Assembly (NCBI GenBank): GCA_964440935.1
Contig: CAYTTY010000015.1
Location: 1 to 64,000, forward strand
Direction of reading: 5' to 3'
Source: WJJR01 sp964440935
GTDB lineage: Bacteria; Zixibacteria; MSB-5A5; WJJR01
DNA: 64,000 nucleotides
Of the stretch, positions 1-10,315 are shown in pieces. The notes under the pieces are model-generated. The model worked only from the letters and a program-made list of their open reading frames with translations, searched no databases and was not told the DNA's origin. The stretch's first letter is position 1. Each line of letters opens with the position of its first letter. The position numbers and the translations under genes are program-made.

Positions 1-10
1 CTGCTCCCCG

Positions 11-86
11 GAGGACTTACACCTCCAAGTCAGTGCCCATGCCGGGCGCACAAGCAGATAGCCGTCACGCGAGGGCGCATGACGGC
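11..86. other. Non-coding stretch with two small hairpins at window edge
   Basis: The first 130 bases hold no convincing gene. Two short inverted repeats are visible: GGAGG/CCTCC around positions 11-27 and GCCGTCA/TGACGGC at 61-67 and 80-86. They could be the transcript end of a gene lying outside the window, but neither is followed by a clear T-run, so a terminator role is only a guess. Confidence 0.3.
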
Positions 87-133
87 ACGCGGCGTGGAAG
101 CGACTTCTTTAAGCTATTTCCGGGACACGACAC

Positions 134-313
134 TATAGCGGTTGTCAGAATAGATTTCCGATTGCCAAGGTAACCTTAGCTGTCATTCCCGCGAAAGCGG
201 GAATCCATTGTCTTCGTACACAAGCAATTACGACACTGTCTCGGTCCGCCACGGCCGACGGGGATGACAGAGTATAGAAATACAAACGGAAAATACTTCT
301 GACAATCACTCTA
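134..313. repeat. Short inverted-repeat element, copy A (MITE-like)
   Basis: The left end at 134 begins TATAGCGGTTGTCAGAA and the right end, read on the opposite strand from 313, begins TAGAGTGATTGTCAGAA; the similarity continues about 12 bases inward (TTTCCG with a following TTG). The element is about 180 bp, has no coding capacity and is bounded by TA. Its interior carries the palindrome TCCCGCGAAAGCGGGA near 187-202 and the related GGGGATGACAG near 260. Related copies lie at 33077-33259 and 37987-38264. The TA-bounded, non-coding, inverted-end layout resembles MITEs mobilised by IS630/mariner-type transposases; that link is inferred, and no transposase is present here. Confidence 0.65.
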
Positions 314-401
314 TAACGTAGCATGGCCGTCTCGCTTGCCGTGAGCAAGGTCGAACGGGTCCTGCAACACGGTCGAGACGCCCGCGCAACGTCGGTCGTT
401 C

Positions 402-430
402 AATCGGACGAGATTTCTGACAATCGCTTC
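402..430. repeat. Solo right end of the same element family
   Basis: The stretch TCGGACGAGATTTCTGACAATCGCT matches the right ends of the elements ending at 33259 and 38264 (pattern GGACAAG, then TGACAATCGCT). No partner left end is seen in the preceding 130 bases, so it is either the remnant of a decayed copy or the right end of an older copy into which copy A inserted. Confidence 0.5.
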
Positions 431-535
431 AGACAAGATCCCTCGACAAGCTTGGGATAAGATACCTGACCCACTGTCCCTGAATTCACTCTCTGTCTTT
501 CAGTCGTGCAGACATGGCACACCGGTTACCGACCG

Positions 536-564
536 CCGGGAGGTCGTTGTGACCGACCTCCCGG
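536..564 (-). terminator. Strong hairpin just beyond the katG stop
   Basis: CCGGGAGGTCG (536-546) and CGACCTCCCGG (554-564) form a perfect 11-bp stem with a 7-base loop, and flanking CCGAC/GTCGG can lengthen it. It starts about 20 bases past the katG stop codon, the expected place for a transcript end, but there is no U-tract on the katG strand. It may be a weak or factor-assisted terminator or a 3'-end stabiliser. Confidence 0.5.
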
Positions 565-585
565 TTGTCGGTACAGTTGATAAAC

Positions 586-2781
<2,196 letters not shown>

Positions 2782-2869
2782 GTTTCTGTTTCTCCTTCCG
2801 ATAAATGATTGAACCTAGGTCTGTGCTTGAGAAATACCCTGCAGACGATATGAGAGGTCATAGCAGATA

Positions 2870-2887
2870 CTGTCTAACTTTAGACAG
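2870..2887. promoter_or_regulatory. Palindromic operator upstream of katG
   Basis: CTGTCTAA-CT-TTAGACAG is a perfect 8-bp inverted repeat with a 2-base spacer, about 90 bases upstream of the katG start. The half-site TGTCTAA recurs in the promoter of the Fur-family gene (3328-3342). Together they suggest binding sites for the PerR-like regulator encoded next door. The motif differs from the Bacillus PerR box (TTATAATNATTATAA), so the assignment rests on position and on the shared half-site. Confidence 0.65.
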
Positions 2888-2913
2888 CTTATTGCCACCA
2901 GCCAAAAAGAGAA

Positions 2914-3315
2914 TCATCTCTTCTTCCGCCGGCCACGCATAATCACCTGAAACTCCAAAATCTCGAAATTCTTGAGTTTGTCTTTCCCTTTAACTTCCAA
3001 CTCGTCCCAAGGGATATCATAGATATCGCCGGTGTCCTCATCGATGAAATGATGATGTTTTTCAACATTGGGATCAAACACCACCGCGCCCTCCCTGATC
3101 GTCTGCATGCCAATCAGCCCTCTCTGGACGAGCAGATTCAACGTGTTGTACACAGTGGCACGCGACACGGTCGGGCACGACTTGCGAGCGGAAATGAGAA
3201 CATCGTCGGCCGTCGGATGGCCCCTGCTGTTCAGGACACACTTTACAACGGCAATCCGCTGAGGCGTCGGCTGGATACCACACTGCCGCAAGATCGAGAT
3301 GGCGTCATTCATCAT
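2914..3315 (-). CDS. perR: Fur-family peroxide-responsive repressor, PerR-like
   Basis: A 133-residue Fur-family transcription factor: winged-helix DNA-binding half (PTPQR, TVSRATVYNTLNLL) followed by a short dimerisation half. The regulatory metal site of PerR proteins appears intact: His33 in GHPTADDV, Asp81 in VVFDP, the His87-89 run and Asp97 or Asp100. The CxxC pairs that hold structural zinc in most Fur/PerR proteins are absent; only Cys12, Cys26 and Cys47 remain. Leptospira PerR is a known zinc-site-free relative. The gene sits directly upstream of katG on the same strand, and its promoter carries the same TGTCTAA half-site, so autoregulation together with katG is likely. The start is either this ATG or the ATG immediately after it; no Shine-Dalgarno sequence is visible. 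Fur itself is the alternative, less likely given katG next to it. Confidence 0.88.
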   Translation of the reverse strand: MMNDAISILRQCGIQPTPQRIAVVKCVLNSRGHPTADDVLISARKSCPTVSRATVYNTLNLLVQRGLIGMQTIREGAVVFDPNVEKHHHFIDEDTGDIYDIPWDELEVKGKDKLKNFEILEFQVIMRGRRKKR

Positions 3316-3318
3316 GTT

Positions 3319-3347
3319 AGAGTAGGTATTGTTTTAGACAATGTCAA
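3319..3347 (-). promoter_or_regulatory. Promoter and operator of the PerR-like gene
   Basis: On the minus strand a perfect -35 hexamer TTGACA (3342-3347) is followed after 17 bases by TACTCT (3319-3324), a weak -10 match. The spacer contains ATTGTCTAAAACAAT (3328-3342), an inverted repeat sharing TTGTCTAA with the katG palindrome. A repressor there would block polymerase. The predicted transcription start falls on or within the ATGATG start, which suggests a leaderless or nearly leaderless mRNA. Confidence 0.5.
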
Positions 3348-3572
3348 GACAAGAATCGTGTCCAGCTCGGCCAATGCCGCGACCCGAGAGGAGGTGCGTG
3401 GCCCCGACGTTCGGACGTGTTGAGAAAGTCACTCTATCCATGTAAGTGCGGCTCTTCGCCGCACGGGTCCGCCTGAGAGCTGGACCTACGCGAGGTTAAG
3501 ATGCTCTTGTTCAGTCCGTCCACCGGCCGTCGCTCTGGGCGAATCGAATCGCACCGTTGACGATCCGCAGAC

Positions 3573-6500
3573 TCACCGTTCCGCGCGCAGCAGAGCACAG
3601 GGGAACGAACGAAACAGGTCGCGCAGATACAGCCGCTGACTGCCATCTGACAACACCAATTCGACTTCTTCTCCCGTGAGAACGTTCTGCCAACGGCGGG
3701 GATGTGCGGATGGCATCGTGAAGAATCCATCTCCCCAGAATGTTTCACCCGTCGGGAATTCAGCAGACGGCCCAAGCTTCGTAATCAAACGTGGCACGGC
3801 GGTCAGTGCGGCATCATTGCCATGCATGCGGCTGAAGGCGACCACATGCTGCACGTACTGTCCATCGGCGTGCAGCGGCTCATACGATCCCTGCTGGAAG
3901 AGCGCCGAATGATCGTGGCGCAACTGCAATGCGGACATGGTAACGTGCATCTTCGCCAGGCCCGATTGCCAGTCGGCCAGGAGCTGATCAGGAATAACAG
4001 ATCCAGATTCTTGCCGTGCACCACGAAGCGATTCGCACATCTGTTTGCGGGCATCGAAATCGATCGGGCGGCGGTTATCGGGATCGACGAGGCTATCGTC
4101 GAAAAGCTCCGTACCCTGATAGAAATCCGGCAGGCCGGGACTCATGGCTTTCAGCAGGACCTGGGCCAGCGAATTCACGAACGCCGGGCGGGCAATCGAA
4201 TCAACAAACGCGCTGAGACCGTCGAGGAAGATCGGATTGGTCTGTGCGTTCAGAATTGTCCGAATGAACTGTTCGACCGACGACTCATGGTCGGTGTCGG
4301 GCCGTACCCAGCGGGTCGTGAGTTTGGCTTCACGCATCGCCTTGATCATGTAGGCCACAACACGGTCGATCATCCCATCGTCCGGACGGATGCCTGTGTC
4401 GCTCGGCCACATTCCGATCAACGTCTGATACAACAGGTACTCCTCATTGGCGGTGGGCGCCATCCGTCCGTCGACGGTGGTCTTGTGACGGCCATTCAGT
4501 TCCGCCCAGCGTGTCAACGCATGGGACCATCGTGCGGGAATCTCCGAGAGGACATTCAACCGCGCGCGAATATCTTCACTACGTTTCGTGTCATGGGTAG
4601 CCGTCGTCAGTAGGGCATGCGGCTGTTCCGCGAGCCGCATCTGATTGTGATGGTGAAACGCTTCAATGCCGAGGGCGGGAGAATCCGGTTCGCTGCCGAC
4701 TTCGTTCAGTGAGGCCAGCGGATAGTAACGATAAAAGGTGGTATCCTCCATGCCCTTGGCCATGACCGTAGCGGACAACTGCTGGAAGCGTGCGACCACC
4801 GTTCGCCGTTCGGCCTCCAAACGCGGTCCCAATGGGCGTGGCAATTCACCGATCAATGTCTGTGTCACGAAGGCAAATACCGATCGCCCCATCGCTTTAT
4901 TGCGTCTTTTGGCATCCGTCACAGCCTGGCGCAGCCATTCGCGGTCGGACTCATGTGCCTCACTGTGCATGTAGGTGCGGTAAACGGGAAAACAGGCGAT
5001 CACCTCGCGCAACGCCTCTTGCAATATCCACAGTGTGAAGTCTGCGGTGTGACGCGATGCCTTCGCCAGACGGTGGAGGCGGCGCGCCAGGGAATGCAGT
5101 TCGCTCAGCATCTGATCATCGAGGATAAACCGCTTGGCCCGGTACACAACATCATCGTACGGCTCTGTGACAGTGGCAAACTGGCGATAGGACGCTTCGA
5201 TCTCGTGACGACCGTCCGGGTCGATCAGCAAAGCGTTCACATCGGATAAAAACTCATATCCGGTCGTTCCATTGGCCGACCAGTCCTGTTGTAGTGATTC
5301 ATTCGGTGCGAGGATTTTTTCGACGATAATCCATGGAACAGCCGGTTGAGTCACTGTATCGGAGTGCTGATCGTTTGCGGCTGCTACGCTGAGCCAATGT
5401 GACAGGGCGCCTTGGAGCGCCTGGAGATATCCTTGGGGATCGTGCAAGCCGTCGACGTGATCGATGCGCAGTCCACTGACCAGACCATCGCGCACCAACC
5501 GCAAGACCAGATCGTGCACGACGCTGAACACACTGAACTGTTCGACCCGAATTGCCGCCAGATCATTGATATAGAAGAAACGACGATAGTTGATTTCATC
5601 TGACGCGACATGCCAATCGGCCAAACGATAGTTTTGTTCACCGATCAGTCGACTGAGGCGGTCGAAGCTGCGCGGATGCCCCGTCTGGCCATTGAATTCA
5701 GCCAGAATGCGATCGATTGCCGAGCGCATCTCATCGTTGTCGCTGATGAGTGTCGCCAGGTACCGCCTCAATGATTGCGAGAGCGCCATGCGTTCGCGGC
5801 GCTGGGCCGGATGCGTCTCGGTGCTCTTTGGCAGCAACTGAAACCCGTCGATGAGCGATTCCACCGTGCGTCGCATTTCCGGGTGGGCAATACCGTTTTG
5901 ACGTGGTGAGCGCAGCAGGTGCCGCAGGATGCGTGGATAGGTCGACGGATCGATGGGCAGCCAGCGCTCCCAATAGCGAATACCGAATTGCCCGCCTTCA
6001 TATCCGAGTCTCAGCTCGCCACGCTCCAGGATCGTTCCGTAGTGATCACCCAAAATGGGAAGAATGAGGTGCGGACGTGCTTCGCCGTAGAGCGGCTGCC
6101 AACTGATATCAAAGAGGTCGGCGTATTCAGAGCTGGGACCGTGCTCCAGAACATCCTGCCACCAGAGATTGGAATCATCGGCGATGGCGAGATGATTCGG
6201 CACGATATCCAATACCAATCCCATACCCTTCGCGCGCAGCGCCTCGCAGAATTCCAGAAACTCATTCCATGTCCCCAGTTCCGGATTGAGCTTGGTGGGA
6301 TCGGTGACATCGTAGCCGTGTGTGCTACCCTTGACGGCCTGGAAAATCGGCGATGAATACACATGAGAGATTCCGAGACCGTGAAGATAGTCGACGAGTC
6401 TGGTGGCATCGCTGAACCGAAACGATGAGTTGAATTGCAGGCGATACGTGGCTGTCGGCACGTGTTGTTCGACGTTGTCTGGTGTCATCGGCACCGGTGC

Positions 6501-8336
6501 CAGTGTTTTTTCATAGAGTACCGCCGCGTACCGAGTCAGTGGTAACCGTACCTGACCGAATGACTGCAAGACATCGTCGGTGGCTGCACCGGACCCCTGC
6601 CAGCGCTCCTCTGAGGTATCCAGACGCCGGGTCCATTGCCCCATAGACAATGGGAATTCGATCTCTGCTGGTTCATCATTGAACGAAAGAATCAGTACCG
6701 CTTCATTGGTATCCGACTGGTAGTGAATTAACAGTACGCGCTCATCATCAAAGAGTTGAACGTGTGCGGGCGACTGATCATACGCTCCCCATTCACGAAT
6801 GCACGCACGGAGAGCGAGCAGCTCGCGATAAAACGACATCATTGCCGTTCGCTCGGAATCGTCGACGCGATCCCATTGCAACCGTGCACTGGCAAACGTT
6901 TCCTCTGCCGCCGGATCGGGCGCTTCGCCCTGCCAGGCAAAACCGGCGAATTCCTCCCGACGTCCCTGGCGTACTGCAGCAACGAGGTCCGGATCGCCGT
7001 GATCGATGAAATAGGGGAAGCGCGCCGTCTCACCCATCTCTTCGCCCATAAACAACAGCGGGATATACGGAGACAATATAGTAGCTGCGGCGGCCAGCCG
7101 CGCCCGGTCGGGATCGGTCAGTTCGATTAAACGCTCGCCGAGCATGCGATTGCCGATCTGATCGTGATTTTGCGCTGACACAACAAATCGGGATGGTGGC
7201 AGATGATGTGATGGTGTTCCGTGATGCCGTCGCCGGTACCGTGAAAACTGGCCGGTGAATGTGAACCCCTGACGAAAGGCGCGGGCGAGGTCGTTGAGGT
7301 TCCCGTAGTCCATGTAGTAGCCAGACTGCTCGCCGGTCAGCAGACAGTGCAACGCATGGTGGAAATCATCGCTCCACATCCCATCGAGATCATGGCCCCG
7401 CGCCTCCGGTGACGCGACAATCGCCGCATCGTTTTGATCACTCTCGGCAATCATGTGGACAAGCCGTCCCGACCGTGCCGCGTACCGGCCAACCTGATCA
7501 CTGAGCTGACGCAGAAACGGATATGGACTGAAATCCCGGATGCCGTGGATTGCATCAAGGCGCAGTCCGTCAACATGAAACTCGTCGATCCAGTACAGGG
7601 CGTTGGCAATGAAGTACTCGCGCACCGGTTCGCTGTCGGCGCCGTCAAAGTTGACCGCCATGCCCCACGGCGTCTGGTAATGATCGGTGAAATAAGGGCC
7701 GAATTGGCCGAGGTAATTTCCTTCGGGTCCGAGGTGATTGTAGACGACGTCGAGCAAAACGGCCAACCCGCGCGCATGACACGCATCGATGAAGCGCTGA
7801 AACCCCGCGATCCCGCCGTAGCTGTTTTGCACAGCAAAGGGAAAGACACCGTCGTAGCCCCAGTTCCGTTGCCCGGGACACTGCGCAACCGGCATGACTT
7901 CGACGGCCGTGATGCCGATGTCCTTCAAATGATCGAGCCGCGCGATCGCGTCATCGAACGTTCCTCCCGGCGTAAACGTCCCAATGTGCAACTCGTAGAT
8001 GACCAACTCCGCACGGGGAATTCCCCTCCACTCACCGTCGTGCCAATCACACTCCGTCGTTGCGACCGCCGACGGTCCATGTACGCCATCAGGCTGTGAA
8101 CGAGAAACGGGATCGGGACATTCGCCTGCCTCGCCTAAGCTGTATGTGTAACGCGTGCCGATCGGACAATCGTCAACAATGCCAGTGAAAAATCCATCAT
8201 TCTGCGAGTCGAGGCTCACACGGTATCCGGATTCAACACAATGAACGTTTACACAATCTGTGGCCGGAGCCCAGACGCGGAAATGGCAGCGATTATGAGA
8301 TAGCGGAGTTGCACCGAGGCGGTATGGAGAGCTCAC
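3573..8336 (-). CDS. treZY: Fused malto-oligosyltrehalose trehalohydrolase (TreZ) and malto-oligosyltrehalose synthase (TreY)
   Basis: One 1587-residue chain carries both enzymes of the TreY/TreZ route from alpha-glucan to free trehalose. Residues about 1-615 are TreZ: N-terminal beta domain with FRVWAP, GH13 barrel with nucleophile Asp261 in GLRLDAIHGI, then NHDQIGNR. Residues about 625-1587 are TreY: TATYRLQF, THGYDVTDP, nucleophile Asp959 in GLRIDHVDGLHDP, and TATHDTKRSED. TreY turns the reducing end of a maltodextrin into a trehalose linkage and TreZ releases trehalose, so fusion would pass the intermediate directly. Start is GTG at 8336, overlapping the glgB stop by 4 bases (GTGA), so it is probably translationally coupled. 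It is the last gene of the five-gene operon. Separate genes are the common arrangement. Confidence 0.95.
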   Translation of the reverse strand: MSSPYRLGATPLSHNRCHFRVWAPATDCVNVHCVESGYRVSLDSQNDGFFTGIVDDCPIGTRYTYSLGEAGECPDPVSRSQPDGVHGPSAVATTECDWHDGEWRGIPRAELVIYELHIGTFTPGGTFDDAIARLDHLKDIGITAVEVMPVAQCPGQRNWGYDGVFPFAVQNSYGGIAGFQRFIDACHARGLAVLLDVVYNHLGPEGNYLGQFGPYFTDHYQTPWGMAVNFDGADSEPVREYFIANALYWIDEFHVDGLRLDAIHGIRDFSPYPFLRQLSDQVGRYAARSGRLVHMIAESDQNDAAIVASPEARGHDLDGMWSDDFHHALHCLLTGEQSGYYMDYGNLNDLARAFRQGFTFTGQFSRYRRRHHGTPSHHLPPSRFVVSAQNHDQIGNRMLGERLIELTDPDRARLAAAATILSPYIPLLFMGEEMGETARFPYFIDHGDPDLVAAVRQGRREEFAGFAWQGEAPDPAAEETFASARLQWDRVDDSERTAMMSFYRELLALRACIREWGAYDQSPAHVQLFDDERVLLIHYQSDTNEAVLILSFNDEPAEIEFPLSMGQWTRRLDTSEERWQGSGAATDDVLQSFGQVRLPLTRYAAVLYEKTLAPVPMTPDNVEQHVPTATYRLQFNSSFRFSDATRLVDYLHGLGISHVYSSPIFQAVKGSTHGYDVTDPTKLNPELGTWNEFLEFCEALRAKGMGLVLDIVPNHLAIADDSNLWWQDVLEHGPSSEYADLFDISWQPLYGEARPHLILPILGDHYGTILERGELRLGYEGGQFGIRYWERWLPIDPSTYPRILRHLLRSPRQNGIAHPEMRRTVESLIDGFQLLPKSTETHPAQRRERMALSQSLRRYLATLISDNDEMRSAIDRILAEFNGQTGHPRSFDRLSRLIGEQNYRLADWHVASDEINYRRFFYINDLAAIRVEQFSVFSVVHDLVLRLVRDGLVSGLRIDHVDGLHDPQGYLQALQGALSHWLSVAAANDQHSDTVTQPAVPWIIVEKILAPNESLQQDWSANGTTGYEFLSDVNALLIDPDGRHEIEASYRQFATVTEPYDDVVYRAKRFILDDQMLSELHSLARRLHRLAKASRHTADFTLWILQEALREVIACFPVYRTYMHSEAHESDREWLRQAVTDAKRRNKAMGRSVFAFVTQTLIGELPRPLGPRLEAERRTVVARFQQLSATVMAKGMEDTTFYRYYPLASLNEVGSEPDSPALGIEAFHHHNQMRLAEQPHALLTTATHDTKRSEDIRARLNVLSEIPARWSHALTRWAELNGRHKTTVDGRMAPTANEEYLLYQTLIGMWPSDTGIRPDDGMIDRVVAYMIKAMREAKLTTRWVRPDTDHESSVEQFIRTILNAQTNPIFLDGLSAFVDSIARPAFVNSLAQVLLKAMSPGLPDFYQGTELFDDSLVDPDNRRPIDFDARKQMCESLRGARQESGSVIPDQLLADWQSGLAKMHVTMSALQLRHDHSALFQQGSYEPLHADGQYVQHVVAFSRMHGNDAALTAVPRLITKLGPSAEFPTGETFWGDGFFTMPSAHPRRWQNVLTGEEVELVLSDGSQRLYLRDLFRSFPCALLRAER

Positions 8337-10282
8337 GCACCGTGACCTTTCTCGGGCTTAAAGAAAACTGTGCTGAGCGGCGGCGCAATGATGGTCAACG
8401 AATACGGACGGCCGTGATACGACATCGGCGCCGCATTGACCCCTCCCTGATTCCCCTGGCCACTGCCTGCATAATACAGGGCATCGCTATTGAGAATCTC
8501 GTGCCAGTGGCCGCCGAACGGCACACCGACACGGTAGTTGTGACGGGGCATGGGAGTCAGATTACAGATGACCAGTATCACATCGTCGTCGTTGACGCCG
8601 CGGCGGAGAAAGGAAATCACACAGTTCTCGGAATCACTGCCGTCGATCCACTCGAACCCGGCCGGATCATGATCAATCTCATGGAGTGCCGGCTCGCTGC
8701 GGTACAAGTCGTTAACATCGCGAATCCAATTCTTGAGACCGCCGTTCAGTGGTTGTTCCAACAATTGCCAGTCAAGACTGTCATCATGGTTCCACTCACG
8801 CCATTGGCCGATCTCACAGCCCATAAAGAGTAACTTCTTTCCGGGCTGGGCGTACATGTACCCGTACAGCGTACGCAGATTTGCGAACTTCTGCCAATCG
8901 TCGCCGGGCATCTTGCCGATCAGCGATCCTTTGCCATGCACGACTTCGTCGTGCGACAACGGCATCATGAAGTTCTCATTGAAGGCGTAGACCATGCGGA
9001 AGGTCAATTCATTGTGATGATAGCGACGATGGATCGGATCGCGGCTGAAGTAGGCGAGTGTATCATGCATCCAGCCCATGTCCCATTTGAATCCGAATCC
9101 GAGCCCGCCGACATAGGTCGGCCGGGACACCATCGGCCACGCGGTCGATTCCTCGGCGATTGTCTGCACACCCGGAAATGACTTGTAGACTGCGGTATTC
9201 ATACGACGGAGGAAGTTGATTGCTTCGATGTTTTCGCGGCCACCATATTCGTTGGGAATCCACTCACCCGCTTTGCGCGAATAATCGAGGTACAACATCG
9301 ACGCCACCGCATCCACTCGCAGCCCGTCGACGTGATAACGATCGAGCCAGTTGAATACGCTCGAAATCAGGAAGCTGCGGATTTCGTGACGTCCGTAGTT
9401 AAAGATGTAACTGTTCCAGTCGGGATGGTATCCCTGGCGCGGATCGGAATGTTCGAACAGATGTGTTCCGTCAAAATAACTGAGACCGTGTTCGTCGCTG
9501 GGGAAATGCGACGGCACCCAGTCGAGAATGACGCCGATGCCGTGCTGGTGCAACGTGTCAATCAGGTACATGAAGTCCTGCGGCGTGCCGTAGCGGCTGG
9601 TGGGGGCAAAGTAGCCCGTCGTTTGATACCCCCAAGAGCCGGTAAACGGATGCTCCATTACCGGCAGGAATTCCACGTGGGTAAACCCCATCTCGACAAT
9701 GTGCGTCACCAGTCGCTCGGCCAGTTCGCGATACGACAACGACCGGTTCCCATCTTCCGGTGCGCGCATCCATGACCCCAGATGCAGTTCGTAAATGGAC
9801 ATTGGTCGCCCATGAGCGTTCTGCTGAGTTCTCTGTTTCATCCACGTGCTATCGTTCCAGTCGTAATGGGGATCCCAGACAATGGAACCGGTCTTCGGGG
9901 GAGTTTCCGCGTGGACGGCAAAGGGATCGGCCTTATCGACGTTGTATTTGTCACGGCTGGAGACGATCCGATACTTGTAGATCGTCCCGTGGTCAACGCC
10001 CTCGATGAATCCCTCCCAGATGCCGGACGAGCCGCGCGGTGCCAGTGGATTGGCTTTCGGATCCCACCCGTTGAACTGACCGAACACCGCCACCGATTGG
10101 GCCGATGGCGCCCACACGGAAAAGAGGGTTCCACGCTGGCCGTTGACGGTCATCGGATGTGCACCCAGTTTCTCGTAGAGGCGGAAATGACTGCCCTCGT
10201 TGAACAGGTACAGGTCGTCATCGGTTAGCAATGATTGATCGATGGTCTGAGCGTTAGACGGCATTGGACTCCCTGACTTCAT
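8333..10282 (-). CDS. glgB: 1,4-alpha-glucan branching enzyme
   Basis: GH13 branching enzyme that makes alpha-1,6 branches in the glucan built by GlgE. The 649-residue product has an early-set/CBM48 domain (FSVWAPSAQSVAVFGQFNGW, about residues 54-75), the catalytic barrel with ELHLGSW, the nucleophile in GLRVDAVASMLYLDY, the acid in TIAEESTAWP and the late LSHDEVVHGKGSL motif, all typical of GlgB. It is shorter than the roughly 730-residue enzymes because the extra N-terminal module is missing, which is common. A second in-frame ATG at 10264 has a closer AGGGAG site, so the start may be six codons later. It follows the treS fusion by 33 bases and overlaps treZY by 4 bases. Confidence 0.95.
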   Translation of the reverse strand: MKSGSPMPSNAQTIDQSLLTDDDLYLFNEGSHFRLYEKLGAHPMTVNGQRGTLFSVWAPSAQSVAVFGQFNGWDPKANPLAPRGSSGIWEGFIEGVDHGTIYKYRIVSSRDKYNVDKADPFAVHAETPPKTGSIVWDPHYDWNDSTWMKQRTQQNAHGRPMSIYELHLGSWMRAPEDGNRSLSYRELAERLVTHIVEMGFTHVEFLPVMEHPFTGSWGYQTTGYFAPTSRYGTPQDFMYLIDTLHQHGIGVILDWVPSHFPSDEHGLSYFDGTHLFEHSDPRQGYHPDWNSYIFNYGRHEIRSFLISSVFNWLDRYHVDGLRVDAVASMLYLDYSRKAGEWIPNEYGGRENIEAINFLRRMNTAVYKSFPGVQTIAEESTAWPMVSRPTYVGGLGFGFKWDMGWMHDTLAYFSRDPIHRRYHHNELTFRMVYAFNENFMMPLSHDEVVHGKGSLIGKMPGDDWQKFANLRTLYGYMYAQPGKKLLFMGCEIGQWREWNHDDSLDWQLLEQPLNGGLKNWIRDVNDLYRSEPALHEIDHDPAGFEWIDGSDSENCVISFLRRGVNDDDVILVICNLTPMPRHNYRVGVPFGGHWHEILNSDALYYAGSGQGNQGGVNAAPMSYHGRPYSLTIIAPPLSTVFFKPEKGHGA

Positions 10283-10315
10283 TTCGTAAACTCACGATTC
10301 TCTGATGTTTGTGGC

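Noticed and set aside
145..348. 67-codon minus-strand frame near the start
   Set aside because: Lies over repeat copy A and reflects its palindromes; copies elsewhere do not keep the frame.
3430..3572. Possible small gene or element between treZY and the regulator
   Set aside because: Contains a GTGCGGC/GCCGCAC hairpin (3448-3466) and GTCACTCTAT, loosely like an element end, but too little to call either a terminator or a repeat copy.
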